Origin: an uncultured Burkholderiales bacterium
Lineage (GTDB): Bacteria; Pseudomonadota; Gammaproteobacteria; Burkholderiales; Thiobacillaceae
Assembly (NCBI GenBank): GCA_938038385.1
Contig: CALHRD010000110.1
Span: forward strand, 51,141 to 115,140
Reading direction: 5' to 3'
Length of the DNA stretch: 64,000 nt
This document shows positions 35,368 to 46,458 of the stretch, one piece after another. The position numbers were made by a program, and so were the translations under genes. Each line of letters begins with the position of its first letter. Within the stretch, counting starts at the first letter, position 1. The notes beneath the pieces were generated by a model. That model was not told the origin of the DNA. It saw only the letters and a program-made list of their open reading frames with translations, and made no database searches.

Positions 35368-35592
35368 GGCTTACCCTCACAGGACGCAGGATGTCTGAAA
35401 GACCTCTCGATTCTTTAACGGTTTCCGGGAGAAAAACATGAAGGGGTTTATCGAGTCTATCGGCCCCCAACCTGAAGCTGGCGCCACGGGGTGTATTGCC
35501 GTCTCAGTGGCCTGTGCTCGTGCCGGCCCGCTGCGGGTGCCTGCCGGGCCCCATCGAGAGTCGGCGGCCAAATGACCGCAGTGAGGCGGCAG

Positions 35593-36441
35593 TCACAACA
35601 TCGCCCGCAGCGACGCGACCCGATACGTGGGCACGAGACCGTCCTCGTCTGGGGTTGCTCCTGTTGGCGAGACACCGCCCAGGACCAGCACGGAGTCAAT
35701 GCCGAAATCACTGGCGCCCTGGATGTCTGTCTCCAGCTGATCGCCGATCATCACCAGCCTGCGGCTGGCGGCGGCCGACGCGGCGGCCTGGAACAAGGCT
35801 GGATGCGGTTTGCCCAGACGCACGAAGTTCAGATCGTCGCGGCCGGGATAGCGCCGCGCCAGCACCGCCTCCAGGATCAGGGCGAGGCTGCCGGCAGTGA
35901 TGCCGAAACCGCGGCGCCTGGGATAGATGAGATCCGGGTTGGGCAGCAGCAGGGGCATGCGTTCGCCTCTGTCCAGCCTGTCGAACAGCGCGCTCATGAC
36001 CTCATCCAGGGTCTCCGGCAGGGCATAGCCCGCCTGGTCGGCCAACACCAGCACGTCGAAATCCTGCCCCGGACGCACGGGCCGACCACCTGCCCGCTCC
36101 ACGTAGATGCGGCTGTCCTCCGGTCCCAGCACCAGGGTCGCGCTGCCCTGGAGGCTATGGGTCTTGAAGTAATCCGTCAGAAGCATGCCAGAGGTGAGGA
36201 TGCGCTCGGCCGCCACCTCCAGTCCGAACCCCCAATAGCGCGCGGCGGCATGCTCCGGCAGCCGGGCCGCCGTATTCGACAGCAGCCAGTAGGGTTTGCC
36301 CGCCCGGTTGAGCCGGTCCAGCAGGTCGGCGGCGCCGGGCAGGGCGCCGTCCAGGCTCACCAGCACCCCGTATGCGTCCAGCAGGAGGGCGTCGTAATGT
36401 GCCATCAGGCTGTCGAGGGTGACGCTCGGGAGGGTGCGCAT
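35593..36441 (-). CDS. HAD-superfamily IIA hydrolase (sugar-phosphatase/NagD-like)
   Basis: A 282-residue HAD phosphatase. Motif I is LLLDAYGVLV (nucleophile and acid/base Asp are expected as DxYG here, with the second Asp replaced by Tyr-Gly spacing as in this subgroup), the NagD-type cap begins YWLLSNTAAR, motif III is LGKPHPALF and motif IV is MIGDQLETDIQGA. It would dephosphorylate a small phosphorylated metabolite. The ATG at 36441 is preferred; one at 36405 also keeps the full domain. It is divergent from the transglycosylase gene, 79 bases away. Confidence 0.85.
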   Translation of the reverse strand: MRTLPSVTLDSLMAHYDALLLDAYGVLVSLDGALPGAADLLDRLNRAGKPYWLLSNTAARLPEHAAARYWGFGLEVAAERILTSGMLLTDYFKTHSLQGSATLVLGPEDSRIYVERAGGRPVRPGQDFDVLVLADQAGYALPETLDEVMSALFDRLDRGERMPLLLPNPDLIYPRRRGFGITAGSLALILEAVLARRYPGRDDLNFVRLGKPHPALFQAAASAAASRRLVMIGDQLETDIQGASDFGIDSVLVLGGVSPTGATPDEDGLVPTYRVASLRAML

Positions 36442-36520
36442 GCTGGTACGAGAAAGCGAGAACCCAATCATCATGCCAAGGTCGACTTCAGATGACGAGT
36501 CCGCTACCGGCCGAACTGCC

Positions 36521-37831
36521 ATGACTCCTGCCCCTGCCCTCCGCCGCTGGCGCTGGCTGCTGCCGGCGATCGCTCTCATGTCCCTGGCCGCCACCACCTC
36601 GCAGGTGTTCGCCGCCCCCCCCGCGCCCGATTTTGCCGCCTGGCTGGAAGGCGTGCGCAAGGAGGCCCTGGATCGCGGTATCAGCGCGGGAACACTGGAC
36701 CGGGCCCTGACCGACCTGCAGCCCATTCCCAGGGTGATCGAACTGGACCAGCGCCAGCCGGAATTCGTCGACGCCTTTCTCGACTACCTCGACCGTCGCG
36801 TCACCCCGGCCCGCATCGAGGAGGGGCGCAGGCAGCTCCAGCAACAGCAGACCCTGTTGGCGGAGATCCAGCGCCGTTATGGCATCCCGCCCCACATCCT
36901 GGTCGCCCTCTGGGGCCTGGAGACCAACTATGGCGGCTACCTGGGCGACTATCCGGTCCCCGCCGCTCTGGCCACCCTGGCCTTCGACACACGGCGCAGC
37001 CAGTTCTTCCGCGAGCAGTTGTTCGATGCCCTGGCCATCCTGGAGGCCGGTCACATCACACCCGAGGCCATGAAGGGCTCCTGGGCCGGGGCCATGGGCC
37101 AGCTGCAATTCATGCCCTCGACCTTCATCGCCTACGCCGTGGATGCCGACGGCGATGGCCGCAAGGACCTCTGGCGCTCCCTGCCCGATGCCTTCGCCTC
37201 CGCCGCCAACTACCTGAGGCGTCTGGGCTGGCGCAGCGACGAGATCTGGGGGCGGGAGGTGCGCCTGCCCGAGCGCTTCGACTGGGATCTGGCCCGCCCG
37301 AACGTGACCAGGCCGGTCAGCGCCTGGTCGGCCATGGGGGTGCGGCAAGCAGACGGCAGCCCCCTGCCCCGTTCGGAACTTCCGGGCGCCATCCTCTTAC
37401 CCCAGGGCCACAAAGGCCCCGCCTTCCTGGTCTACCCGAACTTCAACCTGATCATGAACTGGAACCGCTCCCTGAATTACGCCCTGGCGGTGGGCCACCT
37501 GTCAGACCGCCTGCGCGGCCTGCCGGAGCTGCGCCATGGTCAGGCGGCACGTCATGAACGGGTGACCCGCCAGCAGGTGGTGGATCTGCAGCGTCAGCTC
37601 GATGCCCTGGGCTTCGAACCCGGCGAGCCCGATGGTGTAATCGGTGCGCGCACCCGCGCGGCGCTCAAGGCCTTCCAGCGCAGCGTCGGTCTGCCCCAGG
37701 ACGGTTACCCGTCGCCGGAGGTGATGGCACGCGTGCGCGCCGTGGCCGTAAGCCGCGGCCTGGCCGCAGCCGATCCAGGCGCCGTCAGCGGGGCCGTGGT
37801 GGACGCGTCCGGCGCGGTCATTCGGCCATGA
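36521..37831 (+). CDS. mltB: Lytic murein transglycosylase (MltB family) with peptidoglycan-binding domain
   Basis: A 436-residue periplasmic enzyme that cleaves the glycan strand of peptidoglycan. A signal peptide is visible (WLLPAIALMSLAATTSQVFA). The SLT-2 domain has the catalytic Glu in LWGLETNYGGYLGDY and GSWAGAMGQLQFMPSTF. A C-terminal PG_binding_1 domain follows (VVDLQRQLDALGFEPGEPDG, RAALKAFQRSVGLPQDGYPS). Start at the ATG 36521, right before the signal peptide. Confidence 0.93.
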   Translation: MTPAPALRRWRWLLPAIALMSLAATTSQVFAAPPAPDFAAWLEGVRKEALDRGISAGTLDRALTDLQPIPRVIELDQRQPEFVDAFLDYLDRRVTPARIEEGRRQLQQQQTLLAEIQRRYGIPPHILVALWGLETNYGGYLGDYPVPAALATLAFDTRRSQFFREQLFDALAILEAGHITPEAMKGSWAGAMGQLQFMPSTFIAYAVDADGDGRKDLWRSLPDAFASAANYLRRLGWRSDEIWGREVRLPERFDWDLARPNVTRPVSAWSAMGVRQADGSPLPRSELPGAILLPQGHKGPAFLVYPNFNLIMNWNRSLNYALAVGHLSDRLRGLPELRHGQAARHERVTRQQVVDLQRQLDALGFEPGEPDGVIGARTRAALKAFQRSVGLPQDGYPSPEVMARVRAVAVSRGLAAADPGAVSGAVVDASGAVIRP

Positions 37832-37898
37832 ACGGCCGATCCGATCCTGCTGCGGCCGAGGACTTGACGCTTGCACCTCCTGGGCGCAATCTGAATCC

Positions 37899-38462
37899 AT
37901 GCTGCCCACTCTCCCGGAAGCCCTGAGCCAGGCCGAGCTCCTCAGACTGGATGCATTCCTGCATTCTCCAGCCTGCGGAAGAGACGCCATGGGGCTGTCC
38001 CATGCACACGGCTTCCTCACCGCGGTGGCAAGCGGCCCCGAACGTTTGGAACCCGGCGAGTGGCTGCGCCTGATCTTCGACGAGCCGGTGTTCGAAGACG
38101 GCACCCAGGCCGAGGACATGCTGGGTCTGGCGCTGCGCCTTTACCTGGATATCGAGACCAGCCTGGAGCGGCCAGGCAGCTTCCATCCGGTGCTCGACTT
38201 CCTGCGCAGCGAAGCCGGCGAGCTGAGCGTGGATGCATCGGCATGGTGTCAGGGCTATCGCTCCGGCATGACCCTGTGCGCCGAGCAGTGGGCCATGCAT
38301 GCCGATCGACACCTACACTCGCTGCTGACCACCATCGACATCCTCGCGCGCCACCCCGGCCCGGCCCTCGGCCCCCTCAATCGCGAGCTCTGCGACCAAC
38401 TGCCGCAGGCGGCCGAGGCCATCCATCGCTACTGGCGGGCCGTGGAGGCAACGGATGGCTGA
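37899..38462 (+). CDS. YecA/UPF0149 family protein
   Basis: A 187-residue all-helical protein of the UPF0149 family: MGLSHAHGFLTAVASGPERL, WLRLIFDEPVFEDGTQAEDM and AWCQGYRSGMTL. Members of unknown function are often encoded near metal-binding or cell-envelope genes; some carry a C-terminal SEC-C zinc motif, which is absent here. It overlaps the next gene by eight bases, so the two are probably co-translated. Confidence 0.85.
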   Translation: MLPTLPEALSQAELLRLDAFLHSPACGRDAMGLSHAHGFLTAVASGPERLEPGEWLRLIFDEPVFEDGTQAEDMLGLALRLYLDIETSLERPGSFHPVLDFLRSEAGELSVDASAWCQGYRSGMTLCAEQWAMHADRHLHSLLTTIDILARHPGPALGPLNRELCDQLPQAAEAIHRYWRAVEATDG

Positions 38463-38826
38463 GCGCTGGCAGTGCTGGCGCTGCGGCGCGGAACTGGGCG
38501 ACATCCCCAGGCCCTACGGACGACGCGCCCAATGCCCGGCCTGCCGGGCGGACCTGCATGTCTGCCTGATGTGCCGACACCACGACACGAGCAAAGCGAA
38601 GCAATGCCGGGAACCCGTCGCCGACGAGGTCAGGGAAAAGACACGGGCGAATCCCTGTGAGTGGTTCCAGGCACGGCCCGGAGCTTGGACAATGGCGGCC
38701 GGTCAAGTCGCAAGCCCACCGCGCAGCGAACTTGACGCCCTGTTCGGCAACCCGACGAGCGCCAAACCACCCAGCGACGACCCGGCGCATCGCGCCCTGG
38801 ACGATCTGTTCCGCGGCAGCCAGTAG
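38455..38826 (+). CDS. Conserved cysteine-rich zinc-ribbon protein
   Basis: A 123-residue protein with several CxxC pairs: CWRCGAELGD, CPACRADLHVCLMC and later CREP and NPCEW. The spacing suggests two zinc sites. The core CLMCRHHD...CREPVADEV...ANPCEWF is a pattern I recognise from uncharacterised proteobacterial proteins. The second half is hydrophilic. It overlaps the UPF0149 gene by eight bases; function unknown. Confidence 0.78.
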   Translation: MAERWQCWRCGAELGDIPRPYGRRAQCPACRADLHVCLMCRHHDTSKAKQCREPVADEVREKTRANPCEWFQARPGAWTMAAGQVASPPRSELDALFGNPTSAKPPSDDPAHRALDDLFRGSQ

Positions 38827-38847
38827 AGATCGGGTGCCGCGGCCCAC

Positions 38848-39336
38848 TCACTCGTAGTGGATGAAGTCCTCGGCCTGGGCGTCCTCGCCGTAACGATCGA
38901 TGAGATCCTCTAGCTCCTCGTAGAGAGTCTCGTCCTCATCCTCCTCGATGACACCCTCGCCCACCAGATGGGCCACCAGTCCGTCGTCCATGGCCTCGAT
39001 CACGTCACCCAGTGTCGGCGGTCGGGGGGCCTCTTCCATCACCGCTTCGATGACGCGGCTCAGGGCCTCGCTGGCCGTCTGCTTGAGAAAGTCGGCCGCC
39101 GGCGCCTCGACGCCGAATTCGTCTATGAGGCTGTCCAGCTCGGCGAGCAGGGTCTCGCTGGTCTCCGGATGCAGCCGGTCGGCATCGTAATGCTCACCGG
39201 CCTCACCCGTGGCCAAAGCGGCGCGAACCGAGCCGAGCGTCGCGGTGTCGAGGGCGTCGGGATTGCTGGCCTGTGCTTCCAGTAACGCGGCCAGCTCGGG
39301 TGAAACCCGACTGGAAACATCGATGCTGCGGATCAT
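38848..39336 (-). CDS. Very acidic protein with an internal repeat, function unknown
   Basis: A 162-residue protein unusually rich in Asp and Glu. Residues 61-84 and 136-159 are a duplicated 24-residue unit (ELDSLIDEFG versus ELEDLIDRYG, each followed by AxAxDF). Helices with a strongly negative face are predicted. The ATG at 39336 follows AAGGGGTAA. It is not recognised as any named family. It lies 21 bases from the stop of the convergent zinc-ribbon gene. Confidence 0.7.
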   Translation of the reverse strand: MIRSIDVSSRVSPELAALLEAQASNPDALDTATLGSVRAALATGEAGEHYDADRLHPETSETLLAELDSLIDEFGVEAPAADFLKQTASEALSRVIEAVMEEAPRPPTLGDVIEAMDDGLVAHLVGEGVIEEDEDETLYEELEDLIDRYGEDAQAEDFIHYE

Positions 39337-39526
39337 GGTGTTTACCCCTTCAGCGGTAGGATATATCGGGTCTACGCCCTTTCTTTGTAACAAGCGCGAG
39401 GCCGGCGTCAAGTCGGCCGGCTGGCGGCGAGCGGCGGTAACGGGCTGGATCGATGCTATCCTGACACTGTGACTGCCTGACCGTGGGGATGGCGGTACAC
39501 CCAGCCACCCGGCAAGTTCGGACATC

Positions 39527-40336
39527 ATGAGCAGCTCAGTCATCTCGGCCGAAGATCTCGCAATTCTGCGCGATGCACACAACCATCTCGAACATCCCAG
39601 CCTGGCCGCGCGCCTGACGAATTTCGTCGGACTCCCCCTGGAACGGGGGGTGAAGCTGTTGCCCAGGAATTGGTATGAGGCATTGCGTCAGGGTACGCAG
39701 CAGGCCCTGCTCAGGGCCCTGGACTGGGCGATACGCTCGCTGGAATCCGAGACTCGGCCGATGCCCGTCCCGCAAGATGGTTATCACAAGCTGCTCAGCG
39801 CCGCCTCCGGCGCCCTGGGAGGCTTTTTCGGTCTGCCCGCGGTACTGGCCGAATTGCCGGCCTCGACCACGCTTACCCTGCGCACCATCGCCGACATCGC
39901 CCGCGGCGAGGGGGAGGATCTGTCACGCCTGGAAACACGCCTGGCCTGTGTCGAGGTCCTGGCCCTGGGCGGCCGGACCGACGAGGATGACGCGGCGGAG
40001 ACCGGCTACTATGGCATCCGCCTGGCGCTGGCGGTGCATCTTTCGCGGGTTCCGGAGAGGGTATTGCAGCATGGCATCCTGAAGCCCTCGCACCCGGCGC
40101 TGGTGGAGTTGCTGGCGAGTGTCGCCGCCCGCTTCGGCATCGTCGTGACCGAGAAGGCGGCGGTGCAGATGGTCCCCGTCCTGGGCGCAATCAGCGGGGC
40201 CCTGGTCAATCTGGTCTTCATCCAGCACTTCCAGGACGTGGCGCGCGCCCACTTCACGGTGCGGCGTCTTGAACGGACCTACGGCGCCGATCTCGTGCGC
40301 GCGGCCTATCAGCGGCTGGACGAGGCGGAAGGCTGA
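39527..40336 (+). CDS. EcsC family protein
   Basis: A 269-residue EcsC-domain protein: LLSAASGALGGFFGLPAVLA, ELPASTTLTLRTIADIARGE, and the C-terminal VPVLGAISGALVNLVFIQHF. Family members are membrane-associated and of unclear function; the name comes from a Bacillus ABC transporter locus, and no such transporter is here. Its last 28 bases overlap the 3' end of the RND pump gene on the other strand. Confidence 0.88.
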   Translation: MSSSVISAEDLAILRDAHNHLEHPSLAARLTNFVGLPLERGVKLLPRNWYEALRQGTQQALLRALDWAIRSLESETRPMPVPQDGYHKLLSAASGALGGFFGLPAVLAELPASTTLTLRTIADIARGEGEDLSRLETRLACVEVLALGGRTDEDDAAETGYYGIRLALAVHLSRVPERVLQHGILKPSHPALVELLASVAARFGIVVTEKAAVQMVPVLGAISGALVNLVFIQHFQDVARAHFTVRRLERTYGADLVRAAYQRLDEAEG

Positions 40337-43300
40337 ACGGGGTACACGCGCCGCCACCAGCGCATGAAGGGGTCGTGCAGGGACTCGTAGAATGAGAGCA
40401 TGGCCGGCAGCCAGAACAGGGTGACGAGCGTGGTCACCGCCAGACCGAAGGTGATGCTGGTGGCCATGGGGATGAGGAACTGGGCCTGCAGGGAACCCTC
40501 GGCCATGAGGCCGGACAGCCCGCCGATAGTGGTGAGCGAGGTCAACAGGATGGCGCGGAAGCGCAGGCAGGCGGCATCGATCAGGGCCTCGCGCACGGCC
40601 GCCCCTTTTTCGCGCTGATGTCGATAGAACTCGGTCAGGATGATGGAGTCGTTGACGACGATGCCTGACAGGCCGAACAGGCCGAAGAGCGAAAGCACGG
40701 TCAGATCCAGCCCCATCACCCAGTGGCCGAAAATGGCCCCGCCCAGGCCGAAGGGGATGGCGAGCATGATGATCAGCGGCCAACCATAGTGCGCGAACAC
40801 CCAGGTCAGGATCAGATAGATCAGGGTCAGGCCGAGGACCAGACCCATGCGCATGTCCGCCATGGTCCGGCGCTGATCGGCGGCGCGGCCCTCGAACGAC
40901 CAGTGCACCCCATAGTGCTCCGTCAGACCGCGCAGGGTGGTATCGGCCAGGGTGGAAAGGATCTCGTTGCTGTTGGCCACGGCGCTGTTGACCTGGGCGT
41001 TCACCTCCACCGCCAGCTGCGTCTCGGCGTGGCGCAGGGCCTCGAAGCCCTGGCGACTCTGCCAGCGGGCCACCGTCGCCAGGGGCACCCAGTTGCCGTC
41101 GGGGGCGCGCACCGTCAGGCGATCCAGACTGGCAAGGCTGTGGCGTTCCGCCTCAGGCAGACGCACCCGCACCTCGACCTCCTCCGAGCCGTCCTGGAAC
41201 AGCTGCACCAGGCGGCCGTCGTAGGCGGCACGAAGCTGGCGTGCGAGCTCCTCGACGGTGAAGCCCAGCGCCTCGCCGGCAGGCGTGAGCCGGAACAGGA
41301 GCTGCTCGCGCCCGTAGGGCATGTCGTCTTCGATGCCGTACACACCGGGGACCTGACGCAGCACGGCCTGCAGGTCCAGCGCGGCCTGCTTGAGGGTGTG
41401 CGCATCACGACCGGTCAGCCGCACCTGGATGTCCGAACCTGGCGGTCCGGCGCGTCGCGGCGCGACGACGAAGGTCTCCATGCCTGCGGGTATGCGGATG
41501 CGTGACTGCCATGCCCGCACGAATTCATCGGTGCGCACCTCGCGGTGGTCCGAGGGGATCAACTGCACGCTCATGGCCCCGAACTGATCTCCCTGACGCA
41601 CCTGGGTGTCTCCCGCCAGGGCACCGCTGCGACTGACCGACTGCTCGACCAGCCGCGTGCCGAAGCTCTTCTCGGTCTCCTCGAGGGTCTGGCGCAGGTG
41701 ATCGAGAAAGGCATCCACCCGTTCGCGCGGCGTGCCGCTGGCGAAGGTGGCATTGGCGAAGATCATGTAAGGCTCGGGCGTGGGAAAGAAGGTGAATTTC
41801 ACGCGACCGCCGGCGAGCAATCCCACGCTCAGGATGAGCAGGGCGATGCCCGCCACCACCGTGCTCGCTCGCCAGTCCACCGCCAGGGTCACCAGGCGGC
41901 GGAAGGGCCCGTCGCGCAGCCGGTCGAAGCCGGATTCCAGCCGCGTGCGCAGGCGGCTCGCCCCCGCCGCGGACTCGCGTGCGAAGGCGCTGCGCAGGTG
42001 CGCCGGCAGGATGAAGAAACACTCCACCACCGAGGCCAGCAGCACGCACACCATGATGAAGGGGATGTCGAACATGATCTTGCCGATCGGTCCGGACACC
42101 AGCATCAGCGGGATGAAGGCTGCCACGGTGGTGAGGCTGGAGGCGATGACCGGCCAGTACATCCGCCGCGCCCCACCCTCGGCGGCGGCCAGCGGCGGCT
42201 CGCCCATGCGCCGGTGGGCATAGGCGTCCTCGCCGACAACGATGGCGTCGTCGACGATCACCCCCAGGGCCATGATCAGGGCGAACAGGCTCATCATGTT
42301 GATGGAACCGCCCATCACCCACAGCACGGCCAGGGTGGCCATGAAGGCGGTGGGGATGCCCAGGGCCACCCACAGGGTGACGCGGCCGTTGAGGAACAGC
42401 AGCAGGATGCCCACCACGATCACCAGACCGAGCAGGCCGTTCTTCACCAGCAGGGTGATGCGCTCGTCGATCAGACTCCACTGCTCGTCATAGACCTCCA
42501 GTTCGACCGACCTGGGCAGCCGTGGCCGGGTATCCTCCAGCCACTGATGCAAGATCTTCGCCGCCTTGAGCGAATGTCCCTGCTCCGCGCGCTTGAGCTG
42601 AAGTTCCACGGCGGAGCGCCCGTCCACCTCGAGAAACTGGCTGCCGTCGCGCGCCTGACGGGTGATCTCCGCCACCTGTCCGAGCTCGATGCGCGCCCCG
42701 GCCTCGGTCACCAGAGGCAGGTCGGCGTAGTCGCGCGGGTCCTTGCGCAAGTTGACGCCGCGCACCTCGCGCTGCACCTCCGCCTCGCCCAGCTTGCCTG
42801 CCGGCGCATCCCGGTTGACGGCCGAGAGACGCTGCGCCACCTGGTCGAGCGAGAGCCCGAGGCGCTCCAGCTCGTGCGCCGGGATCCAGATGGCGATCTC
42901 CTCGTCGGGCAGACCCAGGATGTCCACCTTGTCCACGCCGCGCGCCAGCAACTCGCGTTCGAAGCGGCGGGCCAGACTGCGCAGTTCGGCCAGGTTGTCG
43001 CCCTTGACCAGCAAGCGTGCGATGGGCTCGTAACGCACGATGCGCGTCACCTCCGGCGGCTCGGCGTCCCCAGGCAGATTGCGGAATTCGCTCACCGCCT
43101 GCTTCGCCTCGTCCAGGGCGGTGATGGGGTCGGTACCCTCCTTGAGTTCCAGGGTGATGCTGGACAGGCCCAGCGTCGAGGTGGAGGTCAGCTTGTCCAG
43201 GCCGGAGAGGGTCTTGAGCTTTTGTTCCAACGGCGTGGTGATGCCCTCCTCCACGTCCTCGGCCGCTGCGCCACGCCACTCCACGCGCACGCTGATGACA

Positions 43301-43437
43301 TCCAGATCGAAACTGGGGAAGAACTGGATGTTCAGCCTGGAGACGGCGAACAGCCCCGCCACGATCAGGATGATCATGAGCAGATTGCCCGCCACCGGGT
43401 GGTGGGCGAAAGCGGCGATGAGGTCGCGGCGTTGCAT
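40309..43437 (-). CDS. RND-family efflux pump (HAE1/AcrB type), no partner genes nearby
   Basis: A 1042-residue proton-driven pump with the usual duplicated architecture: a membrane helix near 15-35, a large periplasmic loop, then a first helix bundle including GVIVDDAIVVGED with the proton-relay Asp396 and Asp397, then a second loop (YMIFANATFASGTPRERVDA) and last bundle (GLFGLSGIVVNDSIILTEFY). The adaptor and outer-membrane channel that usually accompany it are not adjacent, so they must be elsewhere. It ends inside the ecsC gene (28-base convergent overlap). Confidence 0.94.
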   Translation of the reverse strand: MQRRDLIAAFAHHPVAGNLLMIILIVAGLFAVSRLNIQFFPSFDLDVISVRVEWRGAAAEDVEEGITTPLEQKLKTLSGLDKLTSTSTLGLSSITLELKEGTDPITALDEAKQAVSEFRNLPGDAEPPEVTRIVRYEPIARLLVKGDNLAELRSLARRFERELLARGVDKVDILGLPDEEIAIWIPAHELERLGLSLDQVAQRLSAVNRDAPAGKLGEAEVQREVRGVNLRKDPRDYADLPLVTEAGARIELGQVAEITRQARDGSQFLEVDGRSAVELQLKRAEQGHSLKAAKILHQWLEDTRPRLPRSVELEVYDEQWSLIDERITLLVKNGLLGLVIVVGILLLFLNGRVTLWVALGIPTAFMATLAVLWVMGGSINMMSLFALIMALGVIVDDAIVVGEDAYAHRRMGEPPLAAAEGGARRMYWPVIASSLTTVAAFIPLMLVSGPIGKIMFDIPFIMVCVLLASVVECFFILPAHLRSAFARESAAGASRLRTRLESGFDRLRDGPFRRLVTLAVDWRASTVVAGIALLILSVGLLAGGRVKFTFFPTPEPYMIFANATFASGTPRERVDAFLDHLRQTLEETEKSFGTRLVEQSVSRSGALAGDTQVRQGDQFGAMSVQLIPSDHREVRTDEFVRAWQSRIRIPAGMETFVVAPRRAGPPGSDIQVRLTGRDAHTLKQAALDLQAVLRQVPGVYGIEDDMPYGREQLLFRLTPAGEALGFTVEELARQLRAAYDGRLVQLFQDGSEEVEVRVRLPEAERHSLASLDRLTVRAPDGNWVPLATVARWQSRQGFEALRHAETQLAVEVNAQVNSAVANSNEILSTLADTTLRGLTEHYGVHWSFEGRAADQRRTMADMRMGLVLGLTLIYLILTWVFAHYGWPLIIMLAIPFGLGGAIFGHWVMGLDLTVLSLFGLFGLSGIVVNDSIILTEFYRHQREKGAAVREALIDAACLRFRAILLTSLTTIGGLSGLMAEGSLQAQFLIPMATSITFGLAVTTLVTLFWLPAMLSFYESLHDPFMRWWRRVYPVQPSASSSR

Positions 43438-43510
43438 GGCGATCAGCGTTCAGAGATGAGGAAGCGCCGAGCTGTCGAGTCCTGTACGGCGGCAGGGGAA
43501 TGCCGCCCCA

Positions 43511-43550
43511 CCCCTTCGCCCCTCGCCCCCCTCACCCCTCGCCCCTCGCC
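43511..43550. repeat. Low-complexity CCCCTCGCC repeat at the metZ 3' end
   Basis: Imperfect tandem units of CCCCTCGCC and CCCCTCACC run across the metZ stop codon, so the last residues of MetZ (RGEG) are read from repeat units. Similar C-rich strings are common between genes in proteobacterial genomes. Confidence 0.6.
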
Positions 43551-44719
43551 TGACCGAGGGCCTGGGCCAGGTCTGCCTTGAGGTCGTCGGGATACTCCAG
43601 CCCGACGGCGATGCGGATGAGCCCGTCGCCGATGCCAGCCGCCGCCCGCTGCTCCGGGGTCATGCGGCTGTGCGTGGTGCTGGCCGGGTGGGTGATGGTG
43701 GTCTTCACGTCACCCAGGTTGGCGGTGATGGACATCAGCCGCGTGGCATCGATCACGCGCCATGCCGCCGCCTGTCCACCCGCCACCTCGAAGGCGACGA
43801 TGCCGCCACCACCTGCCTGCTGCCGCATGGCCAGTGCATGCTGCGGATGCGAGGGCAGGCCGGGGTAGAGCACCCGTGTGACACCCGCTTGCGACTCCAG
43901 CCACTGCGCCAGCGCCAGGGCATGACGGGTGTGCGCCTGCATGCGTAGCCCGAGCGTTTCCAACCCTTTGAGCAGGACCCAGGCGTTGAAGGCGGAGAGG
44001 GTCGGACCTGCCGTGCGCAAAAAGGTGTAGACCCCCTCCATCAATTCGTGGCTGCCCAGCACGGCGCCGCCCAGGACCCGACCCTGGCCGTCCAGATATT
44101 TGGTGGCGGAGTGGATGACGATGTCCGCCCCCAGTTCCAGGGGACGCTGCAGGATGGGAGTGCAAAAGCAGTTGTCCACCGCCAGCCAGGCCCCGGCCTG
44201 ATGCGCGATGTCCGCGAGTGCCCGGATGTCGCTCACCTCGGTCAGCGGATTGGAGGGGGATTCCAGGAAGAAAAGCCGGGTATTGGGCTTCGCCGCCGCG
44301 CGCCACTCGGCCGGATCGGTGGGAGAGACGAAGCTGGTCTCGATGCCGAAGCGGGCGAGGACGCTGCCGAACAGCTGCACCGTGGAGCCGAAGATGGAGC
44401 GGGAGGCCACCACGTGTTCACCCGCCTTCATCAGCCCCATGACCGTGGCCAGGATGGCGGCCATGCCGGAGGAAAAGGCCACGCAGCGCTGTGCCCCTTC
44501 CAGGGCGGCCAGCCTTGCCTCGAACATGGAGACGGTGGGGTTGGTGAAGCGGGCGTAGATGGGGCCGGGCTCAGCGCCGGAAAAGCGGGCCGCCGCCTCC
44601 GCCGCACTGCCGAAGACGAAGCTGGAGGTCAGGAACATGGCCTCCGAGTGCTCCATGAACTGACTGCGCACCGTGCCGGTACGGATGGCGAGGGTCTCGG
44701 GATGCAGTGCGTCGGTCAT
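43532..44719 (-). CDS. metZ: O-succinylhomoserine sulfhydrylase
   Basis: A 395-residue PLP enzyme of the Cys/Met family. The PLP lysine is in [18 protein letters not shown]; other family signatures are [20 protein letters not shown] and [15 protein letters not shown]. It makes homocysteine from O-succinylhomoserine and sulfide. The purF-metZ order is usual in betaproteobacteria and pseudomonads, and supports MetZ over MetB or MetY. A short dyad overlaps the ribosome site. Confidence 0.94.
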   Translation of the reverse strand: MTDALHPETLAIRTGTVRSQFMEHSEAMFLTSSFVFGSAAEAAARFSGAEPGPIYARFTNPTVSMFEARLAALEGAQRCVAFSSGMAAILATVMGLMKAGEHVVASRSIFGSTVQLFGSVLARFGIETSFVSPTDPAEWRAAAKPNTRLFFLESPSNPLTEVSDIRALADIAHQAGAWLAVDNCFCTPILQRPLELGADIVIHSATKYLDGQGRVLGGAVLGSHELMEGVYTFLRTAGPTLSAFNAWVLLKGLETLGLRMQAHTRHALALAQWLESQAGVTRVLYPGLPSHPQHALAMRQQAGGGGIVAFEVAGGQAAAWRVIDATRLMSITANLGDVKTTITHPASTTHSRMTPEQRAAAGIGDGLIRIAVGLEYPDDLKADLAQALGQARGEG

Positions 44720-44724
44720 GGTTC

Positions 44725-44738
44725 TGATTCCTGAATCA
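44725..44738. promoter_or_regulatory. Dyad overlapping the metZ ribosome-binding site
   Basis: TGATTC-CT-GAATCA is a perfect 6-bp dyad that starts five bases upstream of the metZ ATG (minus strand). The likely ribosome site AGGAA lies inside it. It could act as an operator or a small hairpin; a chance palindrome is also possible. Confidence 0.35.
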
Positions 44739-44841
44739 AAGGCATGATGTTAACTCACCGTCCCACCCATCCATCCCGGCTCGGCCCAAGGCAATGCAAC
44801 GCCACGGTCGTCGCGATCGCACGACGCCGTCTCCCCAATGC

Positions 44842-46356
<1,515 letters not shown>

Positions 46357-46458
46357 GGTTTGATCCCTCTCAAGTCGTGCGCCGGGACGACCCAAAAACA
46401 TACCGCCATCGCGGGGGGCGAGTCGGGCGCCGTATGCGAGCCGAAGGCATGGCCGATG

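Noticed and set aside
35368..35592. Possible small genes on either strand in a 225-base gap, including a 45-codon frame from an ATG near 35438 with GGGAGA upstream
   Set aside because: No signal, motif or family resemblance; the strands compete and the product looks like random GC-rich sequence.
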